DNA of 64,000 nucleotides, from contig SCRI01000047.1 in assembly GCA_004298675.1 (NCBI GenBank), positions 24,384 through 88,383 of the forward strand, given 5' to 3'. The notes beneath the pieces were generated by a model. It was not told the origin of the DNA, searched no databases, and saw nothing but the letters and a program-made list of their open reading frames with translations. The translations under genes and the position numbers were made by a program. Positions within the stretch are counted from its first letter, which is position 1. Each line of letters opens with the position of its first letter. Source of the stretch: a bacterium. GTDB lineage: Bacteria > Vulcanimicrobiota > Vulcanimicrobiia > Vulcanimicrobiales > SCRA01. Positions 42,569 through 50,802 of this stretch are shown here, piece after piece.

Positions 42569-43726
42569 GTGAGACAACGCCAACTCTTCCTGTCGACGCT
42601 TGCCTTCATGATCTCGTTTGCACTCTGGGGCAGCATCGCGGCGCTCGCGCCCCGGTTGCGCGTCCAGTACGGCTTGACGGAGGAGCAGACGGCCCTGGCC
42701 GTCGCCGTGCCGGTGCTGTTGGGCTCGCTGACGCGTATCCCGCTGGGGGCGCTGGCCGACCGCCTCGGCGGGCGCGTCGTCTTTACCGCTCTGCTGGCGT
42801 TCGGTGCGCTGCCCGCGGCCGCGCTGACGCTGTTCCATTCCTACGTGGCGCTGCTCGTAGGCGGATTCTTCCTCGGTATAGCGGGGGCCAGCTTCGCCGT
42901 GGGCGTGGCCTTCTCGACGCGTTGGTTTGCACAGGAGCAACAGGGTCTGGCGCTGGGGATCTTCGGGATCGGCAATGTCGGACAATCTGTGGTGGCGTTC
43001 AGCGCGCCGCTGATCGCGCGCTCGCTCGGGTGGGAGGCGGTCTTCTGGATCTTCGGCTCGGCGTCGCTGGTTTGGGCGGCGATCTTTTGGATCTTCGCGC
43101 GTGATGCTGGGCCGCCGCGCAGTATCTCCTTGCGTCATGTCGCCGGCGTGCTCGCCCGCGAACGGCTCTCCTGGGTGCTGGCGTACTTTTACTTCATCAC
43201 CTTCGGCGGTTTCGTGGCGCTGGCGATCTATCTCCCGACGCTGCTGCGCGTGCAGTTTAACGTGACGCTCGAGGACGCCGGCATGCGGACGGCGATCTTC
43301 GTCCTGGTGGCGACGGCGATGCGGCCGCTCGGAGGTTGGCTCTCCGATCGCGTCGGGGGCGCGCGTGTATTGACGGTCGTCTTTGCGATGATCGTCCTGT
43401 GCGCGCTGGCGCTGGTTTCGCAGAGTTTCGCCGTCTTCAGCACTGGGGCGCTGGTCGGAGCGACGATGTTGGGCTTGGGTAACGGCGCGGTCTTCAAACT
43501 CGTGCCGAAGTACTTCCCCGCCGATGTCGGAACGGTCACGGGTTTGGTGGGCGCGTTCGGCGGCCTGGGGGGCTTCTTTCCGCCGTTGGTGTTGGGCGTG
43601 CTCGAGGAGGCGACCGGCTCCTACGCCATCGGTTTCCTCTTATTGGGAGCGTTCGCAGTGGCGGCCGCGGCCACCAATCTGGCGGTCTTCGATCGTCCGG
43701 TCGCAGGGCGCATCCCCGTCAAGTGA
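42569..43726 (+). CDS. NarK-like major facilitator transporter
   Basis: Twelve-helix MFS carrier (385 aa). Similarity to nitrate/nitrite porters is seen in the loop PLGALADRLGGR, the FFLGIAGASFAVGVAFSTRWFAQEQQGLALGIFGIGNVGQS stretch (the nitrate-signature-like G-rich helix 5) and GLGNGAVFKLVPKYFP. It could move nitrate/nitrite or another small anion. GTG start 68 bp after the amidohydrolase stop; a TATGAT at 42557-42562 could be a -10 box without a good -35. After the stop an imperfect GC hairpin (43733-43762) lacks a U-tract. Confidence 0.82.
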   Translation: MRQRQLFLSTLAFMISFALWGSIAALAPRLRVQYGLTEEQTALAVAVPVLLGSLTRIPLGALADRLGGRVVFTALLAFGALPAAALTLFHSYVALLVGGFFLGIAGASFAVGVAFSTRWFAQEQQGLALGIFGIGNVGQSVVAFSAPLIARSLGWEAVFWIFGSASLVWAAIFWIFARDAGPPRSISLRHVAGVLARERLSWVLAYFYFITFGGFVALAIYLPTLLRVQFNVTLEDAGMRTAIFVLVATAMRPLGGWLSDRVGGARVLTVVFAMIVLCALALVSQSFAVFSTGALVGATMLGLGNGAVFKLVPKYFPADVGTVTGLVGAFGGLGGFFPPLVLGVLEEATGSYAIGFLLLGAFAVAAAATNLAVFDRPVAGRIPVK

Positions 43727-43787
43727 AACGCCGCGCCCGCCGGCACTAGCGCGGGCGGGCGCGTGAGAGAGCGTAGCGGCGCGCTCG

Positions 43788-44885
43788 TCAGATCAGCGAG
43801 ACGATCTCCGTCTCCTTGGACGTAGGCGCGTTCTCCAACGCTTGTAAGAGATTGGTTGCCATGGCGTCGTAGAGCGGGCCCTCCAGATCCTCGATACGTC
43901 CGTGATCGGCGTATTCCACGACCGTGGGATCGATCGGCAGGCGTGCCAGCACGGGTGCTCCCGCCAGATCGGCCACGTCTTGAGCATATGACGGTCCGAA
44001 GATCTCGTAGCGCGTGCCGGTATCGGGCGCCTCGAAGTACGACATGTTCTCGATCACGCCGATGATCGGCTTCTTGAGCTGGTGTACGAGATTGGCTGCC
44101 TTGCGCACGATCATCGTGGCCAGGCGCTGCGGCATCGTCACCAGCACCACGCCGTCGACGCGCAGCGACTGCAGCACCGTCAACGGTGCGTCGCTGGTTC
44201 CCGGCGGGAGGTCGACCAGCAGGTAATCCAGATCGCTCCACATCACCTGTTCGTAGAACTGCCGGATGACGCCGGAGAGGATCGGCCCGCGCCAGATCAT
44301 CGCCGTGTCCTCCCTGTCGGTGAGCAGATTGGAGCTCACCACTTGGATCGCGGCCTTAGTCATTGCGGGGATCATCAGCCCCTTGGGCTGTTGGCCCGGC
44401 GGCGGCGGCGGGGCGTTAGGATCGGGTTCGATCATCAGCCGTCCGGTCAGGCCGAAGAAGCGCGGAATCGAGGGGCCGGTGACGTCCGCATCGAGGATGC
44501 CGACGCGATAGTTCTTACGCCTCAGCGCCACCGCCAAGAGCGACGTCGTCAGCGATTTGCCGACGCCGCCTTTGCCGGACATGACCGGGATCAGATGCTT
44601 GATCTTCGCGCGCCGGTTGAACTCGCCCGGCCGGCGCCGCAGCGGCATCGTATCCTCTTTGCTGACTTCGGGGACCTCGTTCTTGTCGCGCGCGTACAAG
44701 AGCGCGGCCATGACCGGTTCCATGCGCAGACCGTGCGAATTCACGCCCTGCTCGAGCGTCTCGAATTTGTTGATCCCGCAACTGGCGCAGTGCAAGCCGA
44801 ACTTGCTGAGCACCTTGCTGGCGAGTCGAAACGACTCGACCAGCACGTTGATTTTGATATGCGGGTCGATCTCGAAGGTAGCCAT
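43788..44885 (-). CDS. Mrp/NBP35-type ATPase with N-terminal DUF1858-like redox domain
   Basis: P-loop Fe-S cluster carrier-type ATPase (365 aa). The N-terminal 70 residues resemble the DUF1858 redox-disulfide domain (FGLHCASCGINKFETLEQG, Cys 33 and 36; HGL). From about residue 95 the Mrp ATPase follows: deviant Walker A SGKGGVGKS (103-111), GILDADVTGPSIP, DLPPGTSDAPL. The usual cluster-ligating CPxC after MSYF is absent: the chain reads MSYFEAPDTG with Ala286 and Thr289. Most Mrp proteins have a DUF59/MIP18 N-domain instead. Cluster carriage, if any, would rely on C33/C36. Single gene, minus strand. Confidence 0.9.
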   Translation of the reverse strand: MATFEIDPHIKINVLVESFRLASKVLSKFGLHCASCGINKFETLEQGVNSHGLRMEPVMAALLYARDKNEVPEVSKEDTMPLRRRPGEFNRRAKIKHLIPVMSGKGGVGKSLTTSLLAVALRRKNYRVGILDADVTGPSIPRFFGLTGRLMIEPDPNAPPPPPGQQPKGLMIPAMTKAAIQVVSSNLLTDREDTAMIWRGPILSGVIRQFYEQVMWSDLDYLLVDLPPGTSDAPLTVLQSLRVDGVVLVTMPQRLATMIVRKAANLVHQLKKPIIGVIENMSYFEAPDTGTRYEIFGPSYAQDVADLAGAPVLARLPIDPTVVEYADHGRIEDLEGPLYDAMATNLLQALENAPTSKETEIVSLI

Positions 44886-44984
44886 GATTATGCCACTTCG
44901 AGCAGCGCGCTGGTGACTCCCCGCTCTCTAAAAGTTCCGTAACGCGTGCGACTTGGATTATAGACGAGAGTCGCTGTGCGCGCG

Positions 44985-45746
44985 CTACTTCGTGCCGTCG
45001 AGCGGCCAGAAGCCGTAGATCGCGCGCCCCGGCTCCAGATCCCAGAAGCGCGTGGCGTTGTCACTAACGCCGTAGACGATCGCGAAGGGGACGTCGTGGG
45101 CGAGGATCGCGTGCACCAGCCGCGCGAGGTCGCGCTGCGACATCCAGGTGGCCGCGTAGCGCGCGAATTTCTGCTCGTCGGTGAGCCCCAACCAGCCGGA
45201 GGAGGCACGGACGCTTGGATGCTTGGGATCGTCTTCTTTGGTGATCGAACCGATGCGCACGCACGCTACCTGCAGACCGTGGGCGTCGCTATAGTAGCGT
45301 CCTAAGTTCTCGCCGAAGGCCTTCCAGACGCCGTAGAGGCTGTCGGGACGGAGCGGCGCATCGGTGCGCACGAGCACGCCGGAGGCCGGCTCGTAGATCC
45401 GCGGCTTGCCATCCACCTCGTAGCGGCCCACCGCGTGGTTGGAGCTGGCGAAGATTACCCGCTTGCAACCGGCCCGGCGCGCCGCTTCGAAGGCGTTGTA
45501 CGTCCCGCCAATATTGATCGAATGGACGTCTTCCCACTCGGCTTCGACGGCCACGACGCCGGCGAGATGGATGACCGTCTCGCAGCCCGCGCAGGCGCGC
45601 TCGAGCGCGCCGAGATCGCGGACGTCCGCGGTGACGTCGGCCCCGGAACGGTCGATACGCACGACCTGATGCCCGTGAGCCTCCAGGTCGTTACAGAGCG
45701 GAACGCCGATCGTTCCCTGCGAGCCCGTTACCGCGATGCGTGCCAT
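44985..45746 (-). CDS. NAD-dependent epimerase/dehydratase, uronate dehydrogenase-like
   Basis: Extended short-chain dehydrogenase (253 aa) with N-terminal VTGSQGTIGVPL (GxxGxxG), DVRDLGALERACAGCETVIHLAG, active-site SSNHAVGRY (Ser/His) and the catalytic Tyr-x3-Lys in SLYGVWKAFGE. The size and the SSNHxxG motif match uronate dehydrogenases and related sugar-acid enzymes, which oxidise uronic acids to aldarolactones; a lactone-forming role is inferred only. Lies 33 bp after a STAS gene and about 100 bp before the Mrp gene; the gap 44886-44984 shows no clear element. Confidence 0.82.
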   Translation of the reverse strand: MARIAVTGSQGTIGVPLCNDLEAHGHQVVRIDRSGADVTADVRDLGALERACAGCETVIHLAGVVAVEAEWEDVHSINIGGTYNAFEAARRAGCKRVIFASSNHAVGRYEVDGKPRIYEPASGVLVRTDAPLRPDSLYGVWKAFGENLGRYYSDAHGLQVACVRIGSITKEDDPKHPSVRASSGWLGLTDEQKFARYAATWMSQRDLARLVHAILAHDVPFAIVYGVSDNATRFWDLEPGRAIYGFWPLDGTK

Positions 45747-45779
45747 GTGCGAAGGCTACGCTTCGCGCAGGCAAGTTCC

Positions 45780-46130
45780 CTACGCGCTGTTGCGCACGTT
45801 GGCCGTGGCGAAGCGCTCGCGCGCCTCTTCGATGGAGGCGTGGATGCTGAAGATCTTGTCGAGCGCGGTGAGATGGAGGATCTTGAGGATCTGCGGGTTG
45901 CCGGCCACCAGGCGCACCGTGCCGCCGACTTCACGAACCGAGCGCAGCGCGGCGATGAGCGCGCCCAAACCGGTCGAGTCGAGTAGCTCCACGTTGAGCA
46001 TGTCGACGATGTGCAGGAAACGGCCGCTGTCGACGTGGTTGCGGAACGTCTTCTTGAGCCGGGCTGCGGTTAGCCCATCCACCACGCGGGGGAGGGCGGT
46101 AACCGTGATGCTCTCGGCAGGGGTATCCAT
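45780..46130 (-). CDS. STAS-domain anti-sigma factor antagonist
   Basis: Single STAS domain (116 aa). The core LDSTGLGALIAALRSVREVGG holds the phosphorylatable Ser of SpoIIAA/RsbV-type antagonists. Such proteins are controlled by phosphorylation by an RsbW-like kinase and PP2C phosphatase and release a sigma factor under stress; none of these partners is adjacent. The promoter TTGACA-18-TAGGAT lies about 70 bp upstream. Stand-alone STAS proteins can also join other signalling assemblies. Confidence 0.88.
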   Translation of the reverse strand: MDTPAESITVTALPRVVDGLTAARLKKTFRNHVDSGRFLHIVDMLNVELLDSTGLGALIAALRSVREVGGTVRLVAGNPQILKILHLTALDKIFSIHASIEEARERFATANVRNSA

Positions 46131-46199
46131 GAGAATCTCCTAGCGGGTCAACCCCCAGTTGCGTACGCCCGGGGATGGACAGCCGATTTCGATGGCCTT

Positions 46200-46229
46200 A
46201 TCCTAAGGTAGCATAAAATAAACTGTCAA
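46200..46229 (-). promoter_or_regulatory. Candidate promoter for the STAS gene
   Basis: Minus strand TTGACA (46224-46229), 18 bp, TAGGAT (46200-46205), about 70 bp upstream of the STAS ATG, in a locally AT-rich stretch. Confidence 0.6.
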
Positions 46230-46279
46230 TGGTCTTTTCCTTAAGGCCGATAAAAGTTGAGTGAAGGCACGGCCGATAG

Positions 46280-46308
46280 TTGACTTTTGACGAGAGTCCG
46301 ACTAAAGT
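46280..46308 (+). promoter_or_regulatory. Candidate promoter for hxlR-hemL with structured leader
   Basis: TTGACT (46280-46285), 17 bp, TAAAGT (46303-46308). The resulting leader of about 90 nt before the HxlR ATG includes a GC-rich hairpin (CCCCC/GGGGG around 46330-46344) followed by GTTTT, and a CCCTAG/CTAGGG pair (46368-46373, 46387-46392). The hairpin is a weak terminator at best. Confidence 0.55.
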
Positions 46309-46404
46309 CTGAATGGCACTTGCGTTCGCCCCCTCGTTCGGGGGAGGCGGTTTTCACGGAGCGAGGGCCCTAGCGGGTTCCCCACCCTAGGGAAGAAGAC
46401 GGAG

Positions 46405-47079
46405 ATGGCTCGAGGCTACGGTCAGGAGTGTCCGATCGCGCGGACGCTGGAGATGCTCGGTGAAAAGTGGACCCTGTTGGTCGTGCGCGAGCTTTTCCAA
46501 GGCACGAATCGCTTCAAAGACTTGGTCGAACGCCTCCACGGCATCCCGCGCAACCTTCTGGCCCAGCGGCTCGCCCAGTTGGAGACCGAAGGTCTGGTCG
46601 TCCGCCGCTCCTATCGTGAAGTTCCGCCGCGCGTGGAGTACCATCTTACGGAGAAGGGCTGGAGCCTCCAGCCGGTGCTGCGCTCCCTCGCTGATTGGGG
46701 GCGGCGCTGGAACGTCTGCGCCGTCGACGGGGAGCACCATCTCGAGCACGATCCGCTCAGCGAGCGGATGCTCAACCTCCCATTCGAGTACGACATCGCC
46801 TCGGCGCGAGGTGCCCGCGGTACCGTCGAGGTGCGTGCGGGCGCGCGCACCTGGTTCGTCACGTTCGAGCATGGCGGATGTCTGGTTGGACGCAGCACGG
46901 AAGAGCTGCCCTCTGCGGCGTTGACCGGGAGTGAGGCCGTCTGGCTCGACGTGCTCTCCGGGCATCTACGGCTGGAACAGGCGGAGGCCGCGGGCAAGAT
47001 CACCGTGGCCGGCGACCGCGGCACCGTTGACCGCTTCTCTCACGCCTGCCTCGGTCCGCAGGCGTTGCTCTCAGCCTAA
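46405..47079 (+). CDS. HxlR-family transcriptional regulator with C-terminal extra domain
   Basis: Winged-helix regulator (224 aa). The N-terminal HxlR domain is textbook: CPIARTLEMLGEKWTLLVVRELFQGTNRFKDL...IPRNLLAQRLAQLETEGLV...YHLTEKG (residues 9-95). Most HxlR proteins end near residue 115; here about 110 further residues follow (a possible SCP2/sterol-carrier-like domain, with FSHACLGPQ at the end), suggesting a ligand- or partner-binding module. It precedes hemL by 12 bp and may control it, although HxlR proteins usually regulate detoxification genes. Confidence 0.88.
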   Translation: MARGYGQECPIARTLEMLGEKWTLLVVRELFQGTNRFKDLVERLHGIPRNLLAQRLAQLETEGLVVRRSYREVPPRVEYHLTEKGWSLQPVLRSLADWGRRWNVCAVDGEHHLEHDPLSERMLNLPFEYDIASARGARGTVEVRAGARTWFVTFEHGGCLVGRSTEELPSAALTGSEAVWLDVLSGHLRLEQAEAAGKITVAGDRGTVDRFSHACLGPQALLSA

Positions 47080-47091
47080 AGGAGTCCCTAC

Positions 47092-48399
47092 GTGCTCGAC
47101 CTCACCCGTAGCGCCGACGTTTGGCGGCGCGCTACCTCTGTGTTGGCCGGAGGCGTCGACTCCCCAGTCCGTGCCGGTAAGCCGGTGGGCGGCCCCGTGG
47201 TCGTGCGGGAGGCGGCGGGAGCGTACGTGGTCGATGCCGATGGGCGGCGCCTGCTGGATTATCTGATGGCTTACGGCCCACTGCTGCTGGGGCATGCGCA
47301 TCCGGCGCTCACGCATAACCTCGACCAGGCGGCGGCGCGCGGTACCCTCTACGGCTGCACGCACGAGGACGAGGTACGTCTGGCCGAGCGTTTGCGCGGG
47401 CATCTGCCGTCACTCGAGCGCATCCGCTTCACCAATAGCGGCACCGAGTCGGTGATGAGCGCGATCCGCGTCGCGCGCGGCTTCACCGGACGCGAGGCGA
47501 TCCTGCGTTTCGCCGGCAACTACCATGGCCACTTCGATCAGGCCTTGCTCAATGCCGGTGCCTCCGCCGGTGCCGCCGGTGCCGGCCCCTCGGGTATCCC
47601 CGCGGGTGTTGCGCACGACACGATCGTCTGCCGGTACAACGACCTCGACAGCGTCGATGCCGCGCTGCGCGAGCACGGCTCGCGGCTGGCGGCGATCGTG
47701 GTCGAGCCCGTGGTCGGCAATATGGGACTGGTGCACCCCTTACCGGGTTTTCTCGAGGGCCTACGCGAGCGCACGCAGCGTAGCGGTGCGCTCTTGATCT
47801 TCGACGAAGTGATCACCGCGTTCCGGTTGGGTCTGGGCGGTGCGCAGGGGCGTTGCGGCGTGATTCCGGATCTCACGACGCTGGGCAAGGTGCTCGGCGG
47901 CGGCTTCCCGCTGGCGGCCTTCGGAGGGCGCGCGGAGGTGATGCGCGTGCTGGCTCCTGAAGGCACGGTCTTCCAAGGCGGAACGCTTTCGGGCAATCCC
48001 TTCTGCGTGGCCATCGCGCATCGGCTGCTCGACGTGCTGGAGGGTGATCCGGGGCTGCTCGCGCGGATGCGCGCGTTGGGCGAGCGCCTTGCGGCGGGGC
48101 TGCGTACCGTCCTGGCGGAGTTCGAGCTACGCTATCCCGTGGTGCAGGACGAGTCGATCGTCGACTTCATGTTTCGCGCGGCCGATCGCCCTCACCGCAA
48201 CTACGATGAGGCCCGCCAAGGCGACGCCGCAGCCTACGGCTCGTTCTACCGTGAGATGCTCGCGGAGGGCGTCTTGCTGGCGCCCTCGCAGAACGAGGTC
48301 ATGTTTCTCTCGTCGGCACACAGCGCCGGCGACGTCGATCTCACGCTGGATGCCGCGCGTGCGGCGCTGGCCCGGATGCGCGGCCGCGGCGAGATCTAA
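47092..48399 (+). CDS. hemL: Glutamate-1-semialdehyde 2,1-aminomutase
   Basis: PLP enzyme (435 aa) making 5-aminolevulinate for haem/tetrapyrrole synthesis (C5 pathway). It shows GGVDSPVRAGKPVGG at the N-terminus, RFTNSGTESVMSAIRVARGFTGR, NYHGHFDQALLNAGAS, DEVITAFRLGLGGAQ, and the PLP lysine in TTLGKVLGGGFP, all specific to HemL rather than other class III aminotransferases. GTG start after AAAGGAG. Other heme genes are not adjacent. Confidence 0.94.
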   Translation: MLDLTRSADVWRRATSVLAGGVDSPVRAGKPVGGPVVVREAAGAYVVDADGRRLLDYLMAYGPLLLGHAHPALTHNLDQAAARGTLYGCTHEDEVRLAERLRGHLPSLERIRFTNSGTESVMSAIRVARGFTGREAILRFAGNYHGHFDQALLNAGASAGAAGAGPSGIPAGVAHDTIVCRYNDLDSVDAALREHGSRLAAIVVEPVVGNMGLVHPLPGFLEGLRERTQRSGALLIFDEVITAFRLGLGGAQGRCGVIPDLTTLGKVLGGGFPLAAFGGRAEVMRVLAPEGTVFQGGTLSGNPFCVAIAHRLLDVLEGDPGLLARMRALGERLAAGLRTVLAEFELRYPVVQDESIVDFMFRAADRPHRNYDEARQGDAAAYGSFYREMLAEGVLLAPSQNEVMFLSSAHSAGDVDLTLDAARAALARMRGRGEI

Positions 48400-48409
48400 A
48401 CCTGGACCC

Positions 48410-49114
48410 CTAGCCGGGGATCTCCTCGAACTCGTCGGCTGCCGCCGGCGGCTGGCGTAGCGTGCGCCGCGAGTCGTCGTGCAGCTCGATCTCCCGCGCC
48501 GCCTCGCGCAGCTCGACGAACTCGTCGGCCGCATCGAGCAGATCGTCGGAGGCTCGTCCGGGGAAGGGACGCGGATGCTCGACGGAGTGGTTGTAGGCCC
48601 AGTTCGACTGTGAGCCGGCCACCACGACGCGTACGCCTTTGAGCGTCAGCGCCTGCACCAGCGGCACATATTCGGAATCGCCCATGACCAGTACCACGCG
48701 GTCGCAGTGGTCGGCCATCCAGAGCGCGTCGACAGCGAGATCGATGGCGATCTCCGCCTTGACCGTCCCGTCCACGTGGACGCGCATGCCGCGACGCACG
48801 ACCTGGTAGCCGTTGCGGTTGAGCATGCGAATGAAGCCCTGCTGATCGCGCCGCCGGCGTTCGGCTTCGGTGGGATCGGCGTGCTCCACCGTCAAGCCGC
48901 GTGCCCGCCGCGCCGCGGCGTACAACGCGTACGATTCCTCGCTCCACTCGCCGATATAGTAGCGCGCGCGCACCAGCGTCGTGCCGCCGCATAACAGCGA
49001 AAGCAGTCGCCGGAAGTCGACGCGAATTCCCAGCCCCTCGTAGGTGACCCGCGCGAAGTTCCATCCGTCGATGAAGATGGCGGTGCGCATACCACTGTTC
49101 ACAAGACCCATCAT
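48410..49114 (-). CDS. NYN/LabA-type PIN-like nuclease
   Basis: NYN-domain protein (234 aa). Acidic active-site positions are visible in AIFIDGWNFARV at the N-terminus, EIAIDLAVDALWMADHCDRVVLVMGDSEYVPLVQAL in the middle (IDxxL...GDxD-like), and GSQSNWAYNHSV. LabA/DUF88 proteins are metal-dependent RNA nucleases or cyanobacterial circadian modulators; the target is unknown. The C-terminal 60 residues are acidic and probably disordered. The start is uncertain among ATGs at 49114, 49111 and 49090; AGGGA precedes the first two. Divergent from the exported protein gene by 59 bp. Confidence 0.86.
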   Translation of the reverse strand: MMGLVNSGMRTAIFIDGWNFARVTYEGLGIRVDFRRLLSLLCGGTTLVRARYYIGEWSEESYALYAAARRARGLTVEHADPTEAERRRRDQQGFIRMLNRNGYQVVRRGMRVHVDGTVKAEIAIDLAVDALWMADHCDRVVLVMGDSEYVPLVQALTLKGVRVVVAGSQSNWAYNHSVEHPRPFPGRASDDLLDAADEFVELREAAREIELHDDSRRTLRQPPAAADEFEEIPG

Positions 49115-49173
49115 ATCCCTACCGGTTTCTCCCTGCCGCAGGGCGGGGCCTCGTACCCCGCGAACGGCCAAAC

Positions 49174-49656
49174 GTGCCTCGATCGTCGTTCGTTGCCGCA
49201 ATCGCGCTTCCGGTGGTCCTAGCGTTTGCTAGCCCCGTGGGGGCACAGCAGTCGCTGGAGGTTCCGCCCGTCGCTACTCCGGCCCCGTCAGCGGCGCCCG
49301 CGGCAACGCCGGCCCATCCGTCCAGTCGCCCTTCCGCGGATGCATCTGCTTCGAAAGTACCCAAGAACGATCGATCCAGCAATCTCCCGACGCGTGTGTG
49401 GGAGGGGTATGTGGTGCACGCGTCGGCGCAGAGTGTACGCGTCCATAGCCCCTCGCAGCGTCGCGACATGACGTTTCTGGTCTTTACCAAGCCGGAGCAT
49501 CTCACGGATCCTAGCGGCATGGGGACGTACGCCATGAACGAGCTTCCACCGGGAACGCGCGTCAAGGTGATCTATACCCAGATGCTGGGCGTACGCCATG
49601 CGTATGTGATCTACGTGTACCGCGCCGACGGCAGTATCAAGAAAATGCATGGCTGA
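49174..49656 (+). CDS. Secreted/periplasmic protein of unknown function
   Basis: A 160-aa protein with a signal peptide (residues 1-24, ending ASPVGAQ), then an Ala/Pro/Ser-rich linker to about residue 68, then a compact domain of about 90 residues (VWEGYVVHASAQSVRVHSPSQRRDMTFLV...GTRVKVIYTQMLGVRHAYVIYVYRAD). The pattern of strands is like a small OB- or SH3-type fold (DUF5666-like proteins have comparable VTxxSxxxLTV strands). GTG start. It overlaps the next gene by 8 bp. Confidence 0.75.
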   Translation: MPRSSFVAAIALPVVLAFASPVGAQQSLEVPPVATPAPSAAPAATPAHPSSRPSADASASKVPKNDRSSNLPTRVWEGYVVHASAQSVRVHSPSQRRDMTFLVFTKPEHLTDPSGMGTYAMNELPPGTRVKVIYTQMLGVRHAYVIYVYRADGSIKKMHG

Positions 49657-49918
49657 AATCGGTCCAACTCGAGCGTACGTCTACCTCTTGCGCTGTCGTG
49701 ACGGATCGCTCTATGCGGGTTGGACGACAGACCTCACGCGGCGCTTGCGCGCCCATGCATCGGGACGTGGCGCCCGGTACACGCGCGCACGTCTTCCGGT
49801 AGCGTTGGCGGCCTCTTGGGAGGTGGCGGGGCGCTCCGAGGCGTTGCGCTTGGAGGCGCGGATCAAACGTTTGAGCCGCACGGAGAAGATCGCCCTCTGC
49901 GGCAGCGCCCGTCTCTGA
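49649..49918 (+). CDS. GIY-YIG domain protein (YhbQ/UPF0213-like)
   Basis: Small single-domain GIY-YIG nuclease-fold protein (89 aa). VYLLRCRDGSLYAGWTTDLTRRLRAHASG carries the VYxL...YxGxT motif and catalytic Arg; YTRARLPVALAASWEVAGRSEALRLEARIKRLSR carries the conserved Glu. Stand-alone proteins of this kind are DNA-structure nucleases of unsettled role. Overlaps the exported protein gene by 8 bp and precedes a cyclophilin gene by 18 bp. Confidence 0.88.
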   Translation: MAEIGPTRAYVYLLRCRDGSLYAGWTTDLTRRLRAHASGRGARYTRARLPVALAASWEVAGRSEALRLEARIKRLSRTEKIALCGSARL

Positions 49919-49936
49919 TCGAAAGGAATCACCACC

Positions 49937-50428
49937 GTGGCAACTCATCAAGCTCCGACGCCGGAAGAGGTCGGAACGCTCTCGGCGGAGGCCGAGCACC
50001 TGCAGGTCCGCATCACCACGCCGCACGGCGACATCGTCTTCGCGTTCTATCCGCAGGATGCGCCTGGTCACGTGGCCGCGTTCGTCAAGCTGGCGCGCTC
50101 CGGTTTCTACGACGGGCTGACGTTCCATCGCGTCGAGCCCGGCTTCGTGATCCAGGGCGGCTGCCCCGAAGGGACGGGCACGGGCGGTCCCGGCTATCAC
50201 CTGAAGGCGGAGTTCAACGAGCGTCCACATCTGCAGGGAACGGTCGCGATGGCACGCGCCTCGCACCCGGATTCGGCGGGCTCGCAATTCTACATCTGCC
50301 TGGAAGACGCGCGTTTCCTGGACCGGCAGTATACGGTCTTTGGCCAGGTCACCGAGGGTCTAGGCGTGGTGCAGAAGGTGCGCCGCGGCGATGCCATGGA
50401 GCGTGTGGCGATCGAAGACGCCGCCTAG
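49937..50428 (+). CDS. Peptidyl-prolyl cis-trans isomerase, cyclophilin type
   Basis: Cyclophilin (163 aa) of the short bacterial kind without signal peptide, so cytosolic. Motifs: HGDIVFAFYPQDAPGHVAAFVKLARSGFYDGLTFHRVEPGFVIQGG (catalytic Arg in FHRV), GSQFYICLEDARFLDRQYTVFGQV. GTG start behind GAAAGGAA. It has an extra N-terminal 20 residues (APTPEEVGTLSAEAEHLQ) before the domain. Confidence 0.93.
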   Translation: MATHQAPTPEEVGTLSAEAEHLQVRITTPHGDIVFAFYPQDAPGHVAAFVKLARSGFYDGLTFHRVEPGFVIQGGCPEGTGTGGPGYHLKAEFNERPHLQGTVAMARASHPDSAGSQFYICLEDARFLDRQYTVFGQVTEGLGVVQKVRRGDAMERVAIEDAA

Positions 50429-50446
50429 CGCGCGGGCGCACGCCTG

Positions 50447-50476
50447 TTGACATGTGACCGAATGGTAACGTATAGT
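50447..50476 (+). promoter_or_regulatory. Promoter of the arsR-type operon, apparently leaderless
   Basis: TTGACA (50447-50452), 18 bp, TATAGT (50471-50476), only 8 nt before the GTG of the ArsR gene, so transcription would start at or next to the start codon. No Shine-Dalgarno is present. TGTTGACATGTGAC includes a short palindrome that may be an operator. Confidence 0.7.
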
Positions 50477-50484
50477 GCGGGTGC

Positions 50485-50802
50485 GTGGACAGTCTGGATG
50501 ACGTCTTCAAAGCTCTAGCGGATCCTACTCGCCGTGCCTTGCTGGACGCGCTGCGAAAGCGTGACGGTCAGACGCTGGGGGAGTTGTGCGAGGATGCGGA
50601 GATGACGAGGTTCGGAGTGATGAAGCACCTGCGCATCCTCGAGGATGCTGGCCTGGTGGTCACCAGGCGCGCGGGGCGCGAGAAGCACCATTACCTCAAC
50701 GCGGTTCCGATTCAGCACATCTACGATCGATGGGTGAGCAGGTATGCACGTCACTGGGCGCGCGCGTTGACCAAACTCAAGCGAGAGCTGGAGGAACCAT
50801 GA
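50485..50802 (+). CDS. ArsR-family transcriptional regulator
   Basis: Winged-helix repressor (105 aa): DDVFKALADPTRRALLDALRKRDGQTLGELCEDAEMTRFGVMKHLRILEDAGLVVTRRAGREKHHYLN. No metal-binding cysteine motif, so not a metal sensor. The stop overlaps the start of an AHSA1/SRPBCC gene, a widespread pairing in which the regulator is autoregulated and the partner function is unsettled. GTG start, leaderless. Confidence 0.92.
   Translation: MDSLDDVFKALADPTRRALLDALRKRDGQTLGELCEDAEMTRFGVMKHLRILEDAGLVVTRRAGREKHHYLNAVPIQHIYDRWVSRYARHWARALTKLKRELEEP

Noticed and set aside
42497..43138. 213-codon minus-strand frame under the NarK-like gene
   Set aside because: Low-complexity Arg/Glu/Gln-rich composition with no fold or motif, antisense to a clear 12-helix transporter.
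43733..43762. GC-rich inverted repeat after the NarK-like gene as terminator
   Set aside because: Stem of about 10 bp but no U-tract on either strand.
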